Source of the DNA: Erysipelotrichaceae bacterium
GTDB taxonomy: Bacteria; Bacillota_I; Bacilli_A; Erysipelotrichales; Erysipelotrichaceae
Direction of reading: 5' to 3'
NCBI GenBank assembly: GCA_900759455.1
Contig: CAAEVI010000085.1
Coordinates: forward strand, 1-13,642
Length of the DNA: 13,642 nt
The translations under genes were made by a program, and so were the position numbers. Positions 8,298-13,642 of the stretch are shown here, piece by piece. The notes under the pieces were generated by a model. The model had not been told where the DNA came from, did no database searches, and worked only from the letters and a program-made list of their open reading frames with translations. How positions within the stretch are numbered: position 1 is the first letter of the stretch; every line of letters begins with the position of its first letter.

Positions 8298-8795
8298 ATG
8301 AAAAAGCATATCGGTTTTATTTCTTTGGATTCCTCACTGGCTGCATGGCTTTTGGATAAGCTTCGGGATTTTGCCCCACCGACTGACGCATCACAAGAAT
8401 TAAGGGAAGGTGTTGAGGATCTCATAAAAGGCCGTGCGGGATCCTTGATGCTGGAATTGAAAGAAGGAGAGCGGCTCTCTGTAAGCGACAATATCATTGA
8501 CTGCGGGAATCTTTTCATCGATCTTCGGCTGCGCCGCGTGATCCGGGACGGAAAGGAAATTTCGTTGACACCGAAAGAGTTTGATATCTTATATTTTTTA
8601 GCCCGAAACCGCGGTGAGGTATTTACCAAAGAACAGATTTATCAGGCTGTCTGGGAAAGTGACTATTTGCTTGATGACAGTAACATCATGGCATTTATAA
8701 GAAAACTGCGCAAGAAGATAGAACCAAACCCGGACTCTCCGGAATACATCCTGACCATCTGGGGCATCGGCTATAAATTCAACGATAAGATTTAA
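8298..8795 (+). CDS. Receiver-less OmpR-type winged-helix DNA-binding protein
   Basis: A 165-residue probable transcription factor. Residues about 70-161 are a full OmpR/PhoB C-terminal winged-helix domain (LTPKEFDILYFL at the start, FTKEQIYQAVW, IMAFIRKLRKKIE as recognition helix, WGIGYKF at the end). The first ~65 residues are far too short for a receiver and have no phosphoacceptor. Only residues 4-24 (HIGFISLDSSLAAWLLDKLR) recall a receiver's first strand and helix, so the region may be a reduced receiver or a small separate module. The ATG at 8298 has AAGGGGGG at 8283-8290. It is 17 bases after the mgtA1 stop and probably cotranscribed. It lies between the two GCAAGA repeat sites, making it the leading candidate to bind them and control both pumps. 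How it senses a signal is unknown: it could bind a ligand, dimerise with the regulator at 795, or be set by its own abundance. Confidence 0.85.
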   Translation: MKKHIGFISLDSSLAAWLLDKLRDFAPPTDASQELREGVEDLIKGRAGSLMLELKEGERLSVSDNIIDCGNLFIDLRLRRVIRDGKEISLTPKEFDILYFLARNRGEVFTKEQIYQAVWESDYLLDDSNIMAFIRKLRKKIEPNPDSPEYILTIWGIGYKFNDKI

Positions 8796-8810
8796 ACCGA
8801 AATCCTTACT

Positions 8811-8870
8811 AAATCGCAAGAAAATCGCAAGATTTTGATCATGTGATCTTTCCTGCGATTTTTTTATACT
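8811..8870 (+). promoter_or_regulatory. Operator-like direct repeat and -10 element upstream of mgtC
   Basis: AAATCGCAAG is repeated perfectly at 8811-8820 and 8822-8831, an 11-bp period, giving GCAAGA at 8816-8821 and 8827-8832. This is the arrangement seen before mgtA1. A -10 hexamer TATACT lies at 8865-8870, 32 bases after the second GCAAGA, with no good -35. A start near 8877 would leave a short leader ending in the AAAGGAGG site of mgtC. The spacing is about one helical turn longer than at mgtA1 (32 against 20 bases), which would keep a bound activator on the same face of the DNA. The site overlaps a terminator-like hairpin, so part of the repeat may reflect RNA structure instead. Confidence 0.5.
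8822..8866 (+). terminator. Terminator or attenuator between the winged-helix gene and mgtC
   Basis: AAATCGCA (8822-8829) pairs with TGCGATTT (8854-8861). An inner stem AAGAT/ATCTT, sharing one base with the outer arm, closes the middle, and a T run follows the 3' arm. The same 3' arm could instead pair with the first copy of AAATCGCA at 8811-8818, giving an alternative fold. It lies 26 bases after the regulator stop and 30 bases before the mgtC start. It probably ends the mgtA1 transcript, wholly or in part. Read-through would place mgtC under the mgtA1 promoter. Confidence 0.75.
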
Positions 8871-8896
8871 GATGGAGGCCGAAAGGAGGAAGAGAT

Positions 8897-9574
8897 ATGA
8901 CTTGGACAGACTGTATGCTGCGTATTCTGCTGTCGATCATCCTGGGGTTTTTCATAGGACTGGAACGGCAGATGACCGGTCATGGTGCCGGTATCCGAAT
9001 CAATATCCTGCTTGCGTTGGGCTCTTGTCTTTTCTTAATGTTTCCAATCATTTCCGGCTCGAATGAAGTGTATCGCATAGCGAGCTCCATTGTATCCGGG
9101 GTCGGTTTCTTATGCAGCGGTGTCATCTTCAAGGGTGATGGGATGGTGCGGGGACTGCATACGGCAGCGACACTGTGGTGTACGGCCGCAATCGGTGTAA
9201 TGGTCAGTTTTGGGAACTGTCTGTTTGCGGCTGCCGCAACCGGGATCCTGATCCTTTCCAATTTACTGTTTCGACCGCTCGCTTTGAAAGTAAAGCCGGT
9301 AACTGGATGGCAGGAAACAGAGCAAGTATATCGCATTTCCGTTACCTGCCGGGAAACCTGGGAAAATGAAATACGTTCACTGCTTTTAAACGGAAACACA
9401 ACTGCCGCATTATGTCTGAATCATTTGGCAAGCGGTGATGTCATCGGCGATAAAGTAGAGGTCATTGCGGAATACCGCTCGCAGGGAATCGTAAAAAGTA
9501 ATGTTCTGGAAGGAATCGTAAGACAGGCGCTGCAAATACCTGACGTGATCAGTGCGGGATGGGAGGTTTTTTGA
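8897..9574 (+). CDS. mgtC: MgtC/SapB family membrane protein
   Basis: A 225-residue MgtC family protein. The N-terminal half (about residues 5-125) holds four or five membrane helices with the family pattern: GFFIGLERQMTGHGAGIR at 17-34, then SGVGFLCSGVIF, and RGLHTAATLWCTAAIG. The hydrophilic C-terminal part (about 130-225) resembles the ACT-like cytoplasmic domain found in longer MgtC proteins such as that of Salmonella. MgtC is linked to growth in low Mg2+ and, in pathogens, to survival in macrophages and control of the F-type ATP synthase; it is not itself shown to carry Mg2+. The common GFLGAG reads GFLCSG here. The start has AAAGGAGG a few bases upstream. The stop codon overlaps the next ATG (TGATG), so translation is coupled to the small membrane protein behind it. 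A neighbouring pair of MgtA pumps supports a magnesium role. Confidence 0.9.
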   Translation: MTWTDCMLRILLSIILGFFIGLERQMTGHGAGIRINILLALGSCLFLMFPIISGSNEVYRIASSIVSGVGFLCSGVIFKGDGMVRGLHTAATLWCTAAIGVMVSFGNCLFAAAATGILILSNLLFRPLALKVKPVTGWQETEQVYRISVTCRETWENEIRSLLLNGNTTAALCLNHLASGDVIGDKVEVIAEYRSQGIVKSNVLEGIVRQALQIPDVISAGWEVF

Positions 9575-9792
9575 TGAAACAAAAGATATTTTTTTTGCTA
9601 TATGTATGGTTCTCTTTGCTGTGTCTTTCAACTGGCTTGTTTCGTTCGAATAATTTTCTACCGATAGTGCAGACATGGTATTTGATCACTGTTTTAATCT
9701 GGCTGTTTCTTGCATCATCCGCTGTCGTGCTGATGTACAGGATAAAGACATGGAATCACTTGATTCGCAAATGGAAGGAGGAAACAGAATGA
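9574..9792 (+). CDS. Small two-helix membrane protein, function unknown
   Basis: A 72-residue protein made almost entirely of two hydrophobic segments (about residues 5-22 and 34-55) and a basic-then-acidic tail ending in RKWKEETE. The ATG at 9574 shares a base with the mgtC stop and has GGGAGG at 9561-9566, so it is very likely translated; a start at 9559 would overlap mgtC further without benefit. It also overlaps the next gene by four bases (ATGA). I recognise no family. Tight coupling on both sides suggests it works with MgtC or with the DUF3784-like protein, perhaps as a subunit or stabiliser. Confidence 0.75.
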   Translation: MKQKIFFLLYVWFSLLCLSTGLFRSNNFLPIVQTWYLITVLIWLFLASSAVVLMYRIKTWNHLIRKWKEETE

Positions 9793-10100
9793 ATTTTATT
9801 TGCGTGTGCTTAGGCATTGTGTTTATTGCCGGCGGCATCCTGTTTGCTTTAGAAAAAGGACATATTCATCTTGATGCGTGGAAGAAGATGTCTTGGCAGG
9901 AGAAAAATAAAATCAGGATCCGGCCGCTTTGCCGCAATATCGGAGAAATTATCGTATTGAACGGATTTCTGTTTTTGCTGAAAGGCGTATGGCCGGGATT
10001 TGAAGATCGCTGGTTTGTTCTTTCCATGGCGGCATGGTTTGTGATTGCGGGATTTGATGTCTGGTATATCACGAAAAGCTCCCGCTATTACAAAGAATGA
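9789..10100 (+). CDS. DUF3784-like three-helix membrane protein
   Basis: A 103-residue membrane protein. Hydrophobic segments lie at about 3-20, 51-67 and 75-93. Between the first two is a charged loop with W-KKMSWQEKNKIRI-PLCRNIGEII, resembling the 'ms-eEK.k.d...lcr.iG' loop of DUF3784 proteins, which have the same size and topology. The function of that family is unknown to me. The start at 9789 is set by GGAGG at 9777-9781, and its ATGA overlap with the previous stop points to coupled translation. It is the last of three coupled genes before the second pump, which follows after 76 bases. Membership of DUF3784 is by eye only. Confidence 0.65.
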   Translation: MNFICVCLGIVFIAGGILFALEKGHIHLDAWKKMSWQEKNKIRIRPLCRNIGEIIVLNGFLFLLKGVWPGFEDRWFVLSMAAWFVIAGFDVWYITKSSRYYKE

Positions 10101-10160
10101 AAGATAAAAAGGCGCAGTTCAACAAAATATGCAGATGGACTGTATTGCCTTGATATAACA

Positions 10161-10168
10161 AAAGGAGG
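10161..10168 (+). promoter_or_regulatory. Ribosome binding site that fixes the mgtA2 start
   Basis: AAAGGAGG at 10161-10168 is a full-strength Shine-Dalgarno site. It is eight bases before the ATG at 10177 but only two before the in-frame ATG at 10171, so the later codon is the better start. The short gap before it (10101-10160) has no convincing promoter, although TATAAC at 10154-10159 could be a weak -10. Confidence 0.75.
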
Positions 10169-10176
10169 TAATGACA

Positions 10177-12942
10177 ATGAACAAGAAAGAAAAACGCTTG
10201 TCTGCCCGTCAGGCGGCGGAAAAAGCTGTGATTCGGGACGAACAGAATCGTCGTCTTGCATATGCGGCAACGAATTCGATTAAAGATGTGCTGAACGATC
10301 TTCACACTGCATTGAGCGGTCTTGATATGGAGAGTGTATCTGCGAGTCGTATCCGTCATGGAAGCAATAAAGTAACACATGTGAAAAAAAAGTCATTGGC
10401 CAGACGGCTGGCAGATGCATTTATCAATCCGTTTACAGCCATATTGTTCTTTTTGGCTCTTGTTTCCACCGCCACTGATATGGTATTTCCGTATTTTTCT
10501 CTGTTTGGCAGCGTCCCGGAGGATTTTGACTGCCTGACAGTGGTCATCATCATGACAATGGTTGTCATTTCCGGTACATTACGATTTGTTCAGGAATCCA
10601 GAAGCGGTAATGCGGCGGAAAAACTGCTTGCCATGATTACGACGACTTGCACTGTAACAAGAAAAAATCAGGAAAAAACAGAAATTACAATGGATGAGCT
10701 GGTCGTGGGTGATATCGTTCACTTGTCTGCGGGAGATATGATTCCGGCAGATGTACGCATTGTGGAGGCAAAGGATCTTTTTGTCAGCCAGGCCAGTTTG
10801 ACCGGTGAAAGCGAACCGGTAGAAAAAACAGCGCAGATTGCCGAGGGCAAAGAAAGCGTGACTGATTATGAAAACATTGCCTTTATGGGAAGCAATGTCA
10901 TTTCAGGAAGTGCAACAGCTGTTGCCGTCTGTGCCGGAGATAATACTCTGTTTGGCTCGATGGCATCCGCCGTTGCCGCAGAGGCATCAGAAACAAGTTT
11001 TACCAAAGGCGTGAATGCTGTTTCGTGGGTGTTGATCCGCTTTATGCTGGTGATGGTGCCGCTGGTGTTCTTTGTCAACGGTCTGACAAAGGGAGACTGG
11101 CTGAATGCCTTTTTATTCGGTATTTCCATTGCCGTCGGTCTGACCCCGGAGATGCTGCCGATGATCGTGACGACTTGTCTGGCCAAGGGAGCTGTTTCCA
11201 TGAGCAAAAAGCAGACGATCGTAAAGAACCTGAATTCAATTCAGAATTTTGGTGCCATCGATATATTGTGTACCGATAAAACCGGAACGCTGACACAAGA
11301 TCAGGTAGTTTTGGAATATCATTTGAATGTGAATGGAGAAGATGACACACGGGTGCTTCGCCATGCTTATCTGAACAGTTATTTTCAGACAGGATATAAA
11401 AATTTGATGGATCTGGCTATCATTCGTAAGAGTGAGGAAGAGGAAGAAAAAGATCCGCGACTGGTCGATCTGTCAGAATACTATGTGAAAGTGGATGAAA
11501 TCCCCTTTGACTTTTCACGCCGGCGTCTAACGACCGTTGTACAGGATAAAACCGGGAAAACACAAATGGTGACCAAAGGGGCCGTAGAAGAAATGCTGTC
11601 CATTTGTTCCTTTGCGGAATGTGACGGATCGGTTCGGCCACTGACAGATGAAGTGCGGCATCGGATCCTTGAAACGGTGGATGATCTGAATGAGAAAGGA
11701 TTCCGTGTGCTCGTTATTGCCCAGAAAAGCAATCCTTCTCCGGTAGCTACTTTCGGAGCAAAGGATGAATGTGATATGGTCCTGCTTGGTTATCTTGCTT
11801 TTCTGGATCCGCCGAAAGAATCAACTGCCTCTGCAATCAAGGCGCTGAAAAAACATGGCGTGACAACAAAGATTTTGACTGGCGATAATGACAAAGTGAC
11901 CCGTACCATCTGCAAACAGGTCGGGCTAAAGGTTCGTAACATGCTTCTGGGATCTGATGTTGATCAGATGAGTGATCGTGAACTGGCCGAAGCGGCAGAA
12001 TCCACTGATGTTTTTGCCAAACTGACGCCGGAGCAGAAATCACGTGTCGTTTCTGTTCTCAGAGAAAGCGGTCATACGGTCGGATTTATGGGTGACGGTA
12101 TCAATGATGCTGCAGCCATGAAAGCCGCCGATATCGGTATCTCCGTGGATACGGCGGTGGATATCGCCAAAGAATCTGCAGATATCATTTTGCTGGAAAA
12201 GGATTTGATGGTATTGGAACAGGGAATCATCGAAGGTCGCAAGACTTATGCAAATATGATCAAGTATATCAAGATGACTGCTTCATCCAATTTCGGCAAC
12301 ATGTTTTCGGTGCTGGCAGCATCAGCACTGCTTCCTTTTCTTCCGATGATGAGCGTACATCTGATTTTTCTCAATTTGATCTACGATTTATCCTGTACGG
12401 CAATTCCCTGGGATAATGTAGATGAAGAATTCATTGCCAAACCGCGGAAATGGGATGCATCGAGCGTCGGCAACTTTATGATCTGGATCGGGCCTACAAG
12501 TTCCATTTTCGATTTTACCACTTATTTGTTTATGTATTTTGTGTTCTGCCCGTTGTTCGTGTCAGGAGGTGTTCTTTTCAATGATCTGCCTGCTCACTTC
12601 AGCGGAAATGAACTGGCCATGGTGCAGGCAGCTTACATTGGTTTGTTCCAGGCCGGATGGTTCGTGGAATCAATGTGGAGCCAGACGCTTGTCATTCATA
12701 TGATCCGGACTTCCAAGCTTCCGTTTATTCAAAGTCATGCATCTGCACCGTTGGCTCTGTTGGCACTGACCGGGATTACGGTACTTACAGTGATTCCTTT
12801 TACGCCTTTTGGAACAATGCTTGGTTTTGTTGCTCTGCCGGCGGCATACTTTGCTTATTTGATTCCATGCATTCTGCTGTATATGATTTTGGCAACCAGT
12901 CTGAAAAAAGCATATGTCCGCCATTACGGTGAACTGCTTTAA
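10177..12942 (+). CDS. mgtA: MgtA-type (P3B) magnesium-translocating P-type ATPase 2
   Basis: A 921-residue P3B-type ATPase, second in the locus. It has a charged N-terminal extension of about 25 residues relative to the first pump. Motifs in order are TGES from T209, PEMLP from P324, phosphorylated D367 in DKTGTLT, KGA in the nucleotide domain, the canonical DPPK, TGDN from T568, and GDGIND (G639-D644). The membrane signatures SSNFGNMFSVLAAS and NLIYDLSCTAIPWDNVDEEF are closer to classical MgtA/MgtB than those of the first pump. By family it imports Mg2+. The two pumps share the same order of motifs and similar C-termini (YHELL and YGELL), so they look like an old duplication now clearly diverged. 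It is probably expressed with mgtC and the two small membrane genes. A 48-codon gene starts 17 bases after its stop. Confidence 0.94.
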   Translation: MNKKEKRLSARQAAEKAVIRDEQNRRLAYAATNSIKDVLNDLHTALSGLDMESVSASRIRHGSNKVTHVKKKSLARRLADAFINPFTAILFFLALVSTATDMVFPYFSLFGSVPEDFDCLTVVIIMTMVVISGTLRFVQESRSGNAAEKLLAMITTTCTVTRKNQEKTEITMDELVVGDIVHLSAGDMIPADVRIVEAKDLFVSQASLTGESEPVEKTAQIAEGKESVTDYENIAFMGSNVISGSATAVAVCAGDNTLFGSMASAVAAEASETSFTKGVNAVSWVLIRFMLVMVPLVFFVNGLTKGDWLNAFLFGISIAVGLTPEMLPMIVTTCLAKGAVSMSKKQTIVKNLNSIQNFGAIDILCTDKTGTLTQDQVVLEYHLNVNGEDDTRVLRHAYLNSYFQTGYKNLMDLAIIRKSEEEEEKDPRLVDLSEYYVKVDEIPFDFSRRRLTTVVQDKTGKTQMVTKGAVEEMLSICSFAECDGSVRPLTDEVRHRILETVDDLNEKGFRVLVIAQKSNPSPVATFGAKDECDMVLLGYLAFLDPPKESTASAIKALKKHGVTTKILTGDNDKVTRTICKQVGLKVRNMLLGSDVDQMSDRELAEAAESTDVFAKLTPEQKSRVVSVLRESGHTVGFMGDGINDAAAMKAADIGISVDTAVDIAKESADIILLEKDLMVLEQGIIEGRKTYANMIKYIKMTASSNFGNMFSVLAASALLPFLPMMSVHLIFLNLIYDLSCTAIPWDNVDEEFIAKPRKWDASSVGNFMIWIGPTSSIFDFTTYLFMYFVFCPLFVSGGVLFNDLPAHFSGNELAMVQAAYIGLFQAGWFVESMWSQTLVIHMIRTSKLPFIQSHASAPLALLALTGITVLTVIPFTPFGTMLGFVALPAAYFAYLIPCILLYMILATSLKKAYVRHYGELL

Positions 12943-12959
12943 ACAAGGAGGAAAAAGAG

Positions 12960-13106
12960 ATGAATTGGGACATGATCTGGATGAGTTTATTTCAAACGAC
13001 TTCATTTTTGGGAATCAATATGGGATTTTGGGCAGCAATGACAGCTGTTGTATTGATTGTGATCGTGATGAATGCGGTATTCTGGGGAATGAAACCGAAG
13101 CACTGA
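12960..13106 (+). CDS. 48-residue single-helix membrane protein behind mgtA2
   Basis: A short frame of 48 codons, easily missed by length cut-offs. The ATG at 12960 is preceded by a full AAGGAGG (12945-12951) at ideal spacing of eight bases, and the frame ends in TGA at 13104-13106. The product has an amphipathic, Met/Trp-rich N-terminus (MNWDMIWMSLFQTTS), one strong membrane helix (about residues 24-43, with AVVLIVIVMNAVFW) and a short basic tail, KPKH. Its place right behind a pump gene recalls the small membrane peptides MgtS (Escherichia coli) and MgtR (Salmonella) that bind MgtA or MgtC, but it is longer and I see no sequence match. It could be a pump subunit, a stabiliser or a turnover signal. 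Translation is well supported; the function is inferred from position only. Confidence 0.75.
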   Translation: MNWDMIWMSLFQTTSFLGINMGFWAAMTAVVLIVIVMNAVFWGMKPKH

Positions 13107-13166
13107 CGGAAATGCCCGCGGTCCATAATTCATTCCTGTTGCTTATTTGAAAGTTTGCACAGACAG

Positions 13167-13201
13167 AGCAGTCATGGCTATTTCGGTCATGACTGTTATG
13201 C
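13167..13201 (+). terminator. Possible terminator of the mgtC-mgtA2 transcript
   Basis: AGCAGTCATG (13167-13176) and CATGACTGTT (13188-13197) form a ten-pair stem, including one G-T pair, with an eleven-base loop. The tail (ATGCGTTTAACTG) is only weakly T-rich, so this may be an inefficient terminator or an mRNA-end stabiliser. It lies 60 bases after the 48-codon gene. Confidence 0.45.
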
Positions 13202-13642
13202 GTTTAACTGTCGATGATCTCTTTTGACTGCAGCCGTTTTCCGATGATACATTAGAAAAAATGGCAAATTTCATAAGAGAATGAAGGCAAGAACAGGACA
13301 GATCATGATTCCATGTTTGTTCGGTAATAAATGTATTTATCGCGGGTTTCTGCATAAAGAAATCGCTCATTTTGACTGATTTGCTAAGCCTTTTGTTGAA
13401 ACTGCATCTTCTTTTTTTAGAACAGTCACAGCACACAGAGTTTTTAAGAAATTATAAGCCATAAAGTAAAAATAGATTTCAAGTAATTTAAGAACGTGGT
13501 ATTATTTATATGTTTTTTTAGGGGATTTATGATATTGTAAATCGATATGGAGACCAGCTATGAAGATGTCAAGAGATGAATTGTAGAAAGTAAGCGATTT
13601 TTGCTTATGTATATTTCTTTAAAAAAGGGTATACGAAAAATG
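13202..13642. other. Intergenic stretch without a supported gene
   Basis: Both strands are interrupted by stops. A 97-codon frame on the - strand (13143-13436) has a GTG start, no ribosome site and a Ser/Cys/Lys-rich product without recognisable family, and is not called. Near the right end there is an eight-codon frame (13560-13586) with GGAG upstream, followed by a small inverted repeat (TAAGC...GCTTA). The last three bases are an ATG preceded by AAAGGG (13624-13629), possibly the first codon of a gene outside the window. A plausible but weak -10 is TATTAT at 13500-13505. Confidence 0.4.

Noticed and set aside
13143..13436. 97-codon frame on the - strand
   Set aside because: GTG start without a ribosome site, no recognisable family, odd Cys/Ser/Lys composition. 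A minus-strand TATAAT at 13451-13456 has its TTGAAA at a 20-base spacing, too long for a good promoter.

Overview
The window reads as a chromosomal segment of a low-to-mid GC Gram-positive bacterium (Bacillota). Shine-Dalgarno sites are strong (AAGGAGG-type), there is a diacylglyceryl-type lipobox, intrinsic terminators are U-rich, and genes are tightly packed and all on the + strand. The style of the histidine kinase and of the paired MgtA pumps would fit Erysipelotrichales or a relative, but that placement is only a guess. There are no tRNA or rRNA genes, no CRISPR array and no recognisable insertion sequence.

Positions 1-3616 hold an apparent operon: a TVP38/DedA-like membrane protein, an OmpR-family response regulator and a 688-residue multi-pass sensor kinase, closed by a clear terminator. 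Positions 3617-5510 hold a second short unit, a DUF2971 protein and a small acidic lipoprotein, also closed by a clear terminator.

Positions 5511-13107 form a magnesium-type transport locus. The order is: P3B (MgtA-type) ATPase 1; a winged-helix DNA-binding protein with no receiver domain; a hairpin/terminator; an MgtC family protein; a 72-residue two-helix membrane protein; a DUF3784-like membrane protein; P3B ATPase 2; and a 48-residue single-helix membrane protein. Positions 13108-13642 hold no gene I can support, though a new gene may begin at the last three bases.

The strongest new observation is a shared regulatory element. A GCAAGA-N5-GCAAGA direct repeat (11-bp period, one helical turn, the usual layout of OmpR-family winged-helix operators) lies just upstream of mgtA1 (5557-5573) and again just upstream of mgtC (8816-8832). 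The two sites match at 20 of 24 positions. Each is followed by a good -10 hexamer, neither of which has a convincing -35. The receiver-less winged-helix gene lies between the two sites, downstream of the first pump. The simplest model is that it, or the two-component regulator upstream, activates both transcription units. A second notable item is the 48-codon membrane-protein gene directly behind the second pump, in the position expected of an MgtS/MgtR-like pump partner.
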